NCBI GenBank assembly: GCA_963847595.1
Contig: CAWKAJ010000001.1
Coordinates: forward strand, 62,001-126,000
Length of the DNA stretch: 64,000 nucleotides
Reading direction: 5' to 3'
Source: JACWAE01 sp963847595
GTDB lineage: Bacteria; Chloroflexota; Dehalococcoidia; SZUA-161
Shown here: piece by piece, positions 57,275-64,000 of the stretch
Layout of the letters: each line of letters opens with the position of its first letter
How positions within the stretch are numbered: position 1 is the first letter of the stretch
The notes under the pieces: model-generated
Database searches by the model: none
What the model saw: only the letters and a program-made list of their open reading frames with translations
What the model was told of the DNA's origin: nothing
Position numbers and translations under genes: made by a program

Positions 57275-57901
57275 CTACCTGGAATAGAATGCCACAATGA
57301 GCCTCTCATCAATGGTAGATTCGATATCACCGCGTGACGGTTTGGCAAGCACACGGCCGGACATTGTATCTCGTTCTAAGCTCAGCCAAGATGGTATAGT
57401 CTTGCTCTCTATATTCTTCACTGCCACCTGGTGTGGCGCCAGTTTGGTGCTGCTTTCCTTCCAGGAAATGACATTGCCTACCTTTACCTGATATGATGAG
57501 ATATCGGTCACGTGCCCGTTAACAGTTATATGACCATGCAGCACAAGTTGCCTTGCCTGTCGGCGGGAATCAGCAAAACCAAGGCGATAGACTACATTAT
57601 CAAGTCTCATCTCGAGTATCTGTAACAGGTTCTCTCCGCTCATACCGGGTATCCGCTCAGCCTCAGCGAAATGCTTCTTGAACTGGCGCTCAAGTACACC
57701 GTAAATGTAACGAGCTCTTTGCTTCTCCCTCAGTTGCAAACTGTATTCAGAGACCTTGCGGCGGGAACTAGTGTGCTGGCCCGGGGGAGTATGCCGCTTT
57801 TCCACAGGGCACTTAGGGGTGAAACATTTGTCCCCTTTGAGCATCAGTTTATCGCCTTGACGCCGGCAAATCCGGCAAGCCGGCCCCGTATAACGGGCCA
57901 T
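57275..57901 (-). CDS. rpsD: 30S ribosomal protein S4, zinc-binding form
   Basis: A 208-residue uS4. Cys9, Cys12, Cys26 and Cys31 form a Cys-x2-Cys-x13-Cys-x4-Cys site, so this is the zinc-binding (C+) type. The S4 RNA-binding domain (MRLDNVVYRLGFADSRRQARQLVLHGHITVNG) is in the centre. It is a primary 16S binder and may autoregulate its operon as in other bacteria. Confidence 0.97.
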   Translation of the reverse strand: MARYTGPACRICRRQGDKLMLKGDKCFTPKCPVEKRHTPPGQHTSSRRKVSEYSLQLREKQRARYIYGVLERQFKKHFAEAERIPGMSGENLLQILEMRLDNVVYRLGFADSRRQARQLVLHGHITVNGHVTDISSYQVKVGNVISWKESSTKLAPHQVAVKNIESKTIPSWLSLERDTMSGRVLAKPSRGDIESTIDERLIVAFYSR

Positions 57902-57913
57902 ATCAAACCTCCT

Positions 57914-58306
57914 CTATATCCTTCTCCTCTTGGGGGGTCGGCAGCCATTATGTGGAATTGGAGTTACGTCCCTGATGCTAGTGATGTTGAGACCTGCAGC
58001 TTGAAGGGAACGAATTGCCGCTTCCCGCCCGCTCCCGGGCCCCTTGACGTACACATCAATCTGGCGCAAGCCATGTTCCATGCCCTTCTTCGCCGCAGCC
58101 TCGGCTGCCCTCTGCGCAGCATAGGCTGTGCCTTTGCGCGAGCCCTTAAATCCGGCGGTCCCCGAGCTACCCCAGGCGATAACATTGCCCTGGGGATCAG
58201 TGAGCGTTATTATAGTATTGTTAAAAGTTGACTGTATATATGCTCGCCCACGCGGAATCGCTTTTCTTTCTCTCCTGCTAACCCGGGACGACTTCTTATT
58301 AACCAT
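57914..58306 (-). CDS. rpsK: 30S ribosomal protein S11
   Basis: A 130-residue uS11. AYIQSTFNNTIITLTDPQGNVIAW, SSGTAGFKGSRKGTAYAAQ and DVTPIPHNGCRPPKRRRI are the family hallmarks. Full length, between rpsM and rpsD as usual. Confidence 0.97.
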   Translation of the reverse strand: MVNKKSSRVSRRERKAIPRGRAYIQSTFNNTIITLTDPQGNVIAWGSSGTAGFKGSRKGTAYAAQRAAEAAAKKGMEHGLRQIDVYVKGPGSGREAAIRSLQAAGLNITSIRDVTPIPHNGCRPPKRRRI

Positions 58307-58320
58307 TTGGTCACCTCCAC

Positions 58321-58710
58321 CTACTTCTTAGACATGCCACGGCGTCTGCCTCTGCCGGCCACTGTCTTACGAGGTCCTCGCTTCGTTCGAGCATTGGTCT
58401 TAGTCCGCTGACCACGAACGGGCAAGCCTCGACGATGCCGAAGGCCGCGGTAGCTGCCGATTTCGATAAGGCGCTTGATGTTGAAGTTGACCTCCTTACG
58501 GAGGTCACCCTCCACCTTGAATCCTTTGTCGATAACCTCACGGATACGGTTTACCTCATCATCAGTGAGGTCTTTAACCCTTGTATCGGGGTTAACGTCG
58601 GTTTGCTCCAGTATCTTCTTGCTCAAGGCAGGCCCAACGCCATATAGATAGGTCAGCGCAACTTCTATGCGCTTATCTTTTGGTATATCAACGCCTGCAA
58701 TTCTCGCCAT
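58321..58710 (-). CDS. rpsM: 30S ribosomal protein S13
   Basis: A 129-residue uS13. [26 protein letters not shown] at the start and [24 protein letters not shown]-like end ([18 protein letters not shown]). The C-terminal extension is basic and reaches the tRNA sites. Start ATG at 58710 with AGGAGGGG ahead. Confidence 0.97.
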   Translation of the reverse strand: [129 protein letters not shown]

Positions 58711-58727
58711 TGCCCCTCCTGAGAAAG

Positions 58728-58841
58728 CTAACCTTGCCTTTGCTTATGTCTCGGGTTAGTGCAAATGACCCTGACCACGCCTTTGCGCTTTACGATCTTG
58801 CACTTCTCACAACGGACTTTAACCGAAGCTCTTACCTTCAT
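58728..58841 (-). CDS. rpmJ: 50S ribosomal protein L36, zinc-binding form
   Basis: A 37-residue bL36 starting MKVRASVKVRCEKCKIVKRK. Zinc ligands are Cys11, Cys14, Cys27 and His32, so it is the C+ form. It is 17 bases upstream of rpsM and 42 bases after infA, the standard position. It is short enough to be missed by ORF searches with a length limit. Confidence 0.97.
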   Translation of the reverse strand: MKVRASVKVRCEKCKIVKRKGVVRVICTNPRHKQRQG

Positions 58842-58883
58842 TGCATCTACCCCTGGAATTGCTCAACCATGTTACTTAACCTG

Positions 58884-59102
58884 CTACTTAAACCGATAAG
58901 TGATCCTTCCCCGTGTCAGGTCATAGGGGGAGAGTTCCACCAAGACCTTGTCACCACGGAGTATCCTTATAAAATGAAGCCTCATCTTGCCGGAGGCATG
59001 AGCCAAAACTTGATGCCCATTGGCCAATTCAACGCGAAACATAGCATTAGGCAGGGGTTCTACCACTGTTCCTTCTACCTCAATGACTTCCTTTTTGGGC
59101 AT
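58884..59102 (-). CDS. infA: Translation initiation factor IF-1
   Basis: A 72-residue IF-1 of the S1/OB fold. EVEGTVVEPLPNAMFRVEL and GHQVLAHASGKMRLHFIRIL match the family, and KVLVELSPYDLTRGRITYRFK closes it. Normal length; lies between map and rpmJ. Confidence 0.97.
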   Translation of the reverse strand: MPKKEVIEVEGTVVEPLPNAMFRVELANGHQVLAHASGKMRLHFIRILRGDKVLVELSPYDLTRGRITYRFK

Positions 59103-59134
59103 AGGCTTATCAGCTCACCCTTTCCAACCCGGCT

Positions 59135-59905
59135 CTAAAGCATAGTCATTATCTCCGGCACATTATCCGCAACAGCGATGGTATGCTCGAAATGAGCGGA
59201 AAGCTTGCCATCGGCTGTAACAACCGTCCATTTATTATCAGTCACTCTGGTACGCCATACTCCGGCGTTGAGCATAGGCTCCAATGCCATAGTCATGCCC
59301 TTTTTCAACAAGATTCCTTCGCCAGCGATGCCAAAATTGGGGACCTGGGGGTCCTCGTGTAAATCCCTGCCAATGCCGTGCCCCACGTATTCCCTCACCA
59401 CGGAGAAATTCCTCGATTCGGCATAAGACTGGATCGCTGCAGAGACATCTCCCAACCTGGCTCCATTCCTGGCAGCAGCGATACCGGCCTCTAGAGCTCC
59501 TTTTGTAGTATCGATAAGCACCTGAGCATCTGAGCTTATCTTCCCCACACCCAGCGTAACTGCCGCATCAGCATGAAAACCGTTTATCATCGCACCGACA
59601 TCGAGGGAGATTATGTCACCCGCCTTCAGCACCCGGGCTCCAGGTATGCCATGAACTACCTCTTCATTTACCGAAGTGCAGATAGAGGCTGGGTAACCCC
59701 TGTATCCCTTGAACGATGCAACAGCCCCTCGTTTCTTAAACTCGCGAACAGCCACATCGTCAAGCTCGCGTGTTGTTACTCCTGGCCTGACCTCTCTGTT
59801 CAACACATCTATGACCGCAGCCACAATTCGGCCTGCCTCCCGCATTATAGCGATCTCCTGGGAGGACTTTATAATTACGCCTATCTCGTGCCTTATCTGC
59901 TGCAT
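59135..59905 (-). CDS. map: Methionine aminopeptidase, type I
   Basis: A 256-residue enzyme that removes the initiator methionine. Metal ligands are in the motifs ISLDVGAMINGFHADAAVT (two Asp), YVGHGIGRDLHEDPQVPN (His), MALEPMLN (Glu) and FEHTIAV (Glu). YPASICTSVNEEVVHGIPG is the substrate loop. No N-terminal zinc finger. Four bases after adk. Confidence 0.96.
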   Translation of the reverse strand: MQQIRHEIGVIIKSSQEIAIMREAGRIVAAVIDVLNREVRPGVTTRELDDVAVREFKKRGAVASFKGYRGYPASICTSVNEEVVHGIPGARVLKAGDIISLDVGAMINGFHADAAVTLGVGKISSDAQVLIDTTKGALEAGIAAARNGARLGDVSAAIQSYAESRNFSVVREYVGHGIGRDLHEDPQVPNFGIAGEGILLKKGMTMALEPMLNAGVWRTRVTDNKWTVVTADGKLSAHFEHTIAVADNVPEIMTML

Positions 59906-59908
59906 CTT

Positions 59909-60583
59909 CTACTTCTTTGCCTTTGACTGAATAGCGGCAATTAGAGCACTGCCTACTTTGTCGACACTATTCTCGCCATCTATCTCCACCAGCTTGCCAG
60001 CCTCAGTGTAATATTTTATGAGAGGCGCAGTCTGAGCGAAATAGACGTCAAGCCGCTTTTTAGCCGTCTCCTCAGTATCGTCCGCGCGCTGGTAAAGCTC
60101 ACCTCCGCAACGGTCACACTTGCCTGCCACCTTCGGCGGCAGCTCAACAATATTATACGGCGTCTGACAATTGCGACAGATCCAGCGCCCGCTAAGCCGT
60201 CTCAGAAGCTCCTTGTTAGAGACCTTGATATACAGCACCTTATCGATACTTTTCCCCTCGACTGCCAATGCTTTGTCCAAAGCCCTCGCCTGCTCCAATG
60301 TTCTGGGAAAACCATCCAAAATAACGCCCTTGGCACAATCGGGAGCAGAGATCCTGCCCAAAACCATTTTTACGGTTATCTCGTCAGGGACAAGCTGTCC
60401 CTTCTCCATATACGACTTCGCGATTTTCCCCAGTTCGCTCCCGCTCTCCTGTTCCTTGCGAAAGAGGTCTCCGGAGGCGATATGAACCAGCCCCAGTTTC
60501 TTAGAAATGGTTACCGCTTGAGTACCTTTGCCCGCCCCCGGTGCACCTAAAAGAACCAAATTCAACTGTTTCTGTTTGCTCAC
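59909..60583 (-). CDS. adk: Adenylate kinase with zinc lid
   Basis: A 224-residue adenylate kinase balancing AMP, ADP and ATP. P-loop GAPGAGKGT, NMP-binding SGDLFRKEQ, DGFPRTLEQA, and a long LID domain with Cys-x2-Cys...Cys-x2-Cys (ICRNCQTP, KCDRCGG) typical of zinc-stabilised forms. It overlaps secY by four bases. Confidence 0.97.
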   Translation of the reverse strand: MSKQKQLNLVLLGAPGAGKGTQAVTISKKLGLVHIASGDLFRKEQESGSELGKIAKSYMEKGQLVPDEITVKMVLGRISAPDCAKGVILDGFPRTLEQARALDKALAVEGKSIDKVLYIKVSNKELLRRLSGRWICRNCQTPYNIVELPPKVAGKCDRCGGELYQRADDTEETAKKRLDVYFAQTAPLIKYYTEAGKLVEIDGENSVDKVGSALIAAIQSKAKK

Positions 60584-61923
60584 TTAATGAACCCTTCATA
60601 GTGACGCATCAAGAGTTGCGCCTCAATCTGCCTCATAGTATCCAAGACTACGCCCACGACAATCAAAAGACCGGCAGCCGAGATCAGCATAAGGTTAGTG
60701 CTGGTACTAGACGCGCTACTAACTAACCAACGCGACAGTATCGGAGCCACGGCTACCAGGGCCAGGAACAACGCTCCACCCCAGGTAATACGAACAATCA
60801 CCTTGTTCAGGTAATCGGATGTAGGGCGCCCTGGACGTATTCCAGGTATGAACCCCCCTTGTTTCTGCAGTGTTTCAGCGAGGTTCTGCTGCTGGAAAAT
60901 CACCATAGTATAAAAGAAAGTGAACCCCACTACGAGAAAAAACAGAAGAATCCAGTAAACATTTCCACTCACTCCGAATATATTCTGAATATGGTTAGCT
61001 AAGTTGGCAGGTTGCCCTGAAGGGCGTGCAAAATAAGAGGCTACCGTTGATGGGAGCACCAGGATTGAGTAAGCAAAAATAAGAGGTATCATTCCCGCCG
61101 AGTTCACCCTGAGCGGAATATGGGTACCCCCTGACTGCCGGTACATTTTACCCCCGCGAAACAGGCTGCGCGAATATTGAACAGGGATGCGGCGCACCGC
61201 CTCAGTAACATAGACTATGAAGCCAGCAATCGCCAGCAAGAGTATGATGGTCTTAATCAGACCCCACACATGTGATGTCACCAGGGTCTGTCCCATATTG
61301 GTTGGCATAGCGGCTACGATTCCGCCAAAGATGATGATGGATATTCCGTTACCGATACCATTCTCAGTGATGCGCTCGCCCAGCCAGACAAGGAAGACTG
61401 TACCCGCAGTCATCGAAAACACCATCGCTGCTGTAGGCAACAAAGCGTTTCCGCTCAAGCCAATTACACCTGCCTGGAAGACGCCTTCCCTCTGGAAAAG
61501 AATCAGTTGTCCATAGCCCTGCATCATGGCCAGAGGTACCATTAGCCAGTGAGTCCACTGGTTCAGCTTTCTGCGCCCAGCCTCTCCTTCCTTCTGAAGC
61601 GCCTGTAGTTGAGGGATAATGGGCACAAGAAGCTGCATTATGATTGATGCGGTGATATAAGGATAAACACCCATCGCAGCTATGCTCAAATTTTTCATAG
61701 CGCCGCCGCTGAACAGGTTGAGGAAGCCCAAGAGCGCATTGCTCTGGAAAAGATTGGCCAGGGCTGTGCGGTCGACACCGGGAACCGGAACCTGGGCCAT
61801 AAAACGAAAGACAATCAGTATGGCCAAGGTGAAAAGTAACTTCCACCTCAGGTCAGGGAGGCTGAATGCATCAACCATGGCCTGGACCAGTCGTGGCATT
61901 GAACTCTTCTGTGTCTGTCGCAT
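60580..61923 (-). CDS. secY: Preprotein translocase subunit SecY
   Basis: A 447-residue SecY with ten membrane helices. PVPGVDRTALANLF, the plug region after helix 2, FQREGVF, RITENGIGNGISIIIFGGI, RRIPVQYS and the LPLRVNSAGMIPLIFA-like HIPLRVNSAGMIPLIFA are conserved. It forms the protein-conducting channel with SecE and SecG, encoded elsewhere. Confidence 0.97.
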   Translation of the reverse strand: MRQTQKSSMPRLVQAMVDAFSLPDLRWKLLFTLAILIVFRFMAQVPVPGVDRTALANLFQSNALLGFLNLFSGGAMKNLSIAAMGVYPYITASIIMQLLVPIIPQLQALQKEGEAGRRKLNQWTHWLMVPLAMMQGYGQLILFQREGVFQAGVIGLSGNALLPTAAMVFSMTAGTVFLVWLGERITENGIGNGISIIIFGGIVAAMPTNMGQTLVTSHVWGLIKTIILLLAIAGFIVYVTEAVRRIPVQYSRSLFRGGKMYRQSGGTHIPLRVNSAGMIPLIFAYSILVLPSTVASYFARPSGQPANLANHIQNIFGVSGNVYWILLFFLVVGFTFFYTMVIFQQQNLAETLQKQGGFIPGIRPGRPTSDYLNKVIVRITWGGALFLALVAVAPILSRWLVSSASSTSTNLMLISAAGLLIVVGVVLDTMRQIEAQLLMRHYEGFIK

Positions 61924-61938
61924 TTTACAGTTCTTTCC

Positions 61939-62382
61939 CTAAATCTCCTCTGCCCTACCACCTGCGGCTTCTATCTTTCTCTTGGCAGACTCAGAAAATT
62001 TATTGGCCTTCACTACCAGAGGACGCTGAAGTTCACCATCACCCAGAATTTTAACGGGCTTTTTGAGAGAACGTATCAGGCCGGCATCAAGCAGCGTTTG
62101 CGGCGTTATCTCTGTGTTCTCGTCGAATACTTCCAGACGCTGCAGTTTAACAAGAGCATAATCGGTCTTGAAAATATTAGTGAAACCACGTTTATGCGGC
62201 AGTCGCTTAACTAGGGGAGTTTGCCCACCCTCGAATCGCAGAGCGATCCCCGGACCGGAGCGCGATTTTTGACCCTTTAGTCCACGGCACGAATAAGTGC
62301 CATGTCCGCTGCCATCGCCTCGAGCAACCCGCTTTCTTTTATGTTTCGAGCCCGGACTGGGGCTGAGCTCGTTCTGCTTCAT
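61939..62382 (-). CDS. rplO: 50S ribosomal protein L15
   Basis: A 147-residue uL15. ELSPSPGSKHKRKRVARGDGSGHG and TYSCRGLKGQKSRSG at the N-terminus, then FEGGQTPLVKRLPHKRGF and a C-terminal domain with LVVKANKFSESAKRKIEAAGG. Length normal. Ends 15 bases before secY. Confidence 0.97.
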   Translation of the reverse strand: MKQNELSPSPGSKHKRKRVARGDGSGHGTYSCRGLKGQKSRSGPGIALRFEGGQTPLVKRLPHKRGFTNIFKTDYALVKLQRLEVFDENTEITPQTLLDAGLIRSLKKPVKILGDGELQRPLVVKANKFSESAKRKIEAAGGRAEEI

Positions 62383-62385
62383 ATT

Positions 62386-62574
62386 CTACTCCTCGGGTGC
62401 CTCTTCTACCCGAACTAAGTGTCTAACCTTGTTTATCATACCGCGGATTTCCGGAGAGTCGTTGTGCACAACGGTCTGGTTAAGGCAATGGAAACCCAGG
62501 GTCCTCAGGGTTATTCTCTGCTCCTTAGCATATCCGATAGCGCTCTTCTTCCAGGTAATGCTCAGCTTAGCCAC
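62386..62574 (-). CDS. rpmD: 50S ribosomal protein L30
   Basis: A 62-residue uL30 from the GTG at 62574. LSITWKKSAIGYAKEQRITLRTLGFHCLNQTV and RGMINKVRHLVRVEE match the family. An ATG nine codons upstream would overlap rpsE by 35 bp and make the protein longer than usual; the GTG, with GAGGGG ahead, gives the family length and an 8-bp overlap. Confidence 0.9.
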   Translation of the reverse strand: MAKLSITWKKSAIGYAKEQRITLRTLGFHCLNQTVVHNDSPEIRGMINKVRHLVRVEEAPEE

Positions 62575-63094
62575 CGGACCCCTCACTGGTTGCAGTTCCA
62601 ACCCTCCTCTTAGCCAGTTCCTGCTTCGGATCCTTCAATTGACTCAGTGCCAGCATGGTAGCTTTAACCACGTTTACAGGGTTCGGACTGCCCATCGATT
62701 TGGTCAAAATATCCTTAATCCCCGCAGCTTCCACTGTAGCTCGCACGCCGCCTCCAGCGATGACACCGGTCCCCGGCGCTGCGGGCTTCAGCATAACCTT
62801 GGCTGCCCCAAACTTGGTTACAATCTCATAAGGAATGGTGGTGCCATCCATCGGCACACGAATCAGGTTCTTTCTAGCAACAGCGCCAGCTTTGCGAATC
62901 GCTGCCGGCACTTCCCTGGCCTTGCCCAGCCCGGCCCCGACATGCCCTTCCCCATCACCAACCACCACCAAGGCGCTGAAGCTGAAACGCCGTCCCCTCT
63001 TTACCACTTTGGCCACACGATTGACACTGACCAGCTTCTCGGTCAGGTTCAAGTCATTGGGATTTATTCTCTCTATCTGTTCCATAATGCTCAA
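62567..63094 (-). CDS. rpsE: 30S ribosomal protein S5
   Basis: A 175-residue uS5. LVSVNRVAKVVKRGRRFSFSALVVVGDGEGHVGAG is the RNA-binding signature, then PHEIVTKFGA-like IPYEIVTKFGAAKVMLKPA and GIKDILTKSMGSPNPVNVVKATMLAL. The start overlaps rplR by four bases. An internal Met at residue 4 is an equally possible start. Confidence 0.96.
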   Translation of the reverse strand: MSIMEQIERINPNDLNLTEKLVSVNRVAKVVKRGRRFSFSALVVVGDGEGHVGAGLGKAREVPAAIRKAGAVARKNLIRVPMDGTTIPYEIVTKFGAAKVMLKPAAPGTGVIAGGGVRATVEAAGIKDILTKSMGSPNPVNVVKATMLALSQLKDPKQELAKRRVGTATSEGSGG

Positions 63095-63459
63095 AACCTC
63101 AATCCTGCGCCGCGGGCGGCATCAGCCAATGCTTTGACCCGCCCCTGATATTTGTAACCCCCACGGTCGAATACGACCTGCTTTATCCCCTTGTCCTGGG
63201 CACGTTTGGCAACCAGAGCCCCTACCAGCTCAGCCATCTGCTTCTTGTTCTTTTCGCCCGATCCGTTCTTTATGTCACCATCTAAGGTCGATGCACAGGC
63301 GATGGTGTGCCCAGAACCATCATCTATCACCTGAGCGTAAATATGGCTCAGGCTGCGAAAGACACATAGGCGAGGTCGAGAGGCAGTGCCGGATACACGC
63401 TTCCTCACCCGCTCATGTCTTCTTTGTCGTGCTTCCCTGGAATTTCTATCGCCAGTCAT
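63091..63459 (-). CDS. rplR: 50S ribosomal protein L18
   Basis: A 122-residue uL18 that binds 5S rRNA. RHERVRKRVSGTASRPRLCVFRSLSHIYAQVIDD and FDRGGYKYQGRVKALADAARGAGLRF are typical. Standard length. It follows rplF by six bases. Confidence 0.97.
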   Translation of the reverse strand: MTGDRNSREARQRRHERVRKRVSGTASRPRLCVFRSLSHIYAQVIDDGSGHTIACASTLDGDIKNGSGEKNKKQMAELVGALVAKRAQDKGIKQVVFDRGGYKYQGRVKALADAARGAGLRF

Positions 63460-63465
63460 GATATT

Positions 63466-64000
63466 CTATTTCTTTCTACCCACCTTGCCCGCTTTTCCGG
63501 CCTTGCGCCTGACCCGCTCACCGGCATACTTTATGCCCTTACCCAAATAGGAATCAGGTGGTTTCACAGCGCGAATCTTTGCTGCTACTCCACCCACCAG
63601 TTCCTTGTCAATACCCAAGACGCTAACCACCGTAGGACCTTCAGTAACCAGCGATATCCCCGGCGGAGGAGTAACCTCGACGGGCTTGGTATAGCCCACC
63701 TGGAGCACAAGTTTCTCTCCAGACTTGGCAGCACGGTAGCCCACGCCATATAGCTCCAGGCTCTTCTTGAAACCCTGGCTTACCCCCTCAACCATGTTGG
63801 CCAGTATGCTCCTGGTGAAACCGTGCAATGAGCGATGACGCCTGTTATCAGTAGGCCTGGATACAGTAAGTACGCCATCCTTTAACGAGATGCTCATCTC
63901 CTCAGAGAACAAGTGAGAAAGCTGTCCCTTGGGCCCCTTGACCGTGACTTCATTGCCCTTGATGGACACTTCCACACCCTTGGGCACAGTTATCGGCCTA
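63466..64000 (-). CDS. rplF: 50S ribosomal protein L6, 5' end cut by the window
   Basis: At least 178 residues of uL6. The frame runs through the window edge: before the internal GTG at 63987 the codons read Arg-Pro-Ile-Thr, matching the usual RKPIxVPKGV opening, so the true start lies a few codons outside. SLELYGVGYRAAKSGEKLVLQVGYTKPVEV and PDSYLGKGIKYAGERVRRKAGKAG are diagnostic. Confidence 0.96.
   Translation of the reverse strand, partial: RPITVPKGVEVSIKGNEVTVKGPKGQLSHLFSEEMSISLKDGVLTVSRPTDNRRHRSLHGFTRSILANMVEGVSQGFKKSLELYGVGYRAAKSGEKLVLQVGYTKPVEVTPPPGISLVTEGPTVVSVLGIDKELVGGVAAKIRAVKPPDSYLGKGIKYAGERVRRKAGKAGKVGRKK

Overview
The window looks like chromosomal DNA of an anaerobic bacterium of the Chloroflexota, most likely the class Dehalococcoidia. 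This placement is an inference. It rests on a short core-type methionine synthase, a corrinoid salvage operon under cobalamin riboswitches, a bifunctional phosphoglucose/phosphomannose isomerase, frequent TTG starts, and an rplF-to-rpsI ribosomal run followed by efp. No rRNA or tRNA gene was seen. The only classical non-coding RNA gene is rnpB; two cobalamin riboswitches are also present.

Layout. 1-3.6 kb: a sensor histidine kinase, a lone receiver-domain regulator and a methyltransferase. 3.6-6.7 kb: a probable small integrated element with operator-like repeats, a helix-turn-helix-like protein, a hypothetical protein, a 52-residue ORF and a large serine recombinase that ends 16 bp before pth. 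6.7-20.2 kb: pth, a MoxR/VWA pair, a cytochrome b6-like operon with a previously unlisted 49-residue membrane protein, mfd, a HAD hydrolase, an NfeD/slipin pair, birA, rnpB and a coiled-coil zinc-ribbon protein. 20.6-29.2 kb: a lipoprotein gene, then a duplicated promoter/riboswitch/terminator/btuF module. The second copy heads btuF2-cobT-cobS-cobU-DUF71-btuC-btuD, which would import corrinoids and rebuild the nucleotide loop.

29.4-35.8 kb: an operon starting with a SagB-type nitroreductase and carrying hpt, ade, a methyltransferase, mtnA, mtnP and core metE. It would recycle methylthioadenosine and adenine and make methionine, probably with a cobalamin methyl donor. 35.8-40.7 kb: two thiolases, a DUF35 protein, an SDR and a 3-hydroxyacyl-CoA dehydrogenase. 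40.8-43.5 kb: a tiny basic ORF, a phosphotransferase-like protein, an atypical P-loop kinase and a PHP protein. 43.5-49.7 kb: ahcY and metK, then a nucleotidyltransferase, a phosphohexomutase and a PGI/PMI enzyme for activated sugar synthesis. 49.8-52.6 kb: a ThDP enzyme convergent with a zinc alcohol dehydrogenase. 52.7-64 kb, minus strand: rplF (cut by the window end), rplR, rpsE, rpmD, rplO, secY, adk, map, infA, rpmJ, rpsM, rpsK, rpsD, rpoA, rplQ, truA, rplM, rpsI, efp and an EpmA-like ligase.

Several -35/-10 promoters can be read by eye with 17-18 bp spacing. Three of them put the predicted transcript start within a few bases of the start codon. A family of GC-rich palindromes of the GGGGC...GCCCC type sits at gene ends, mainly between convergent genes. 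No CRISPR array was found, and no multi-gene defence system was recognised. The most notable items are the duplicated riboswitch-btuF module, the DUF71 protein inside the B12 operon, the reduced cytochrome b6 operon, and the small coupled ORF ahead of the recombinase.
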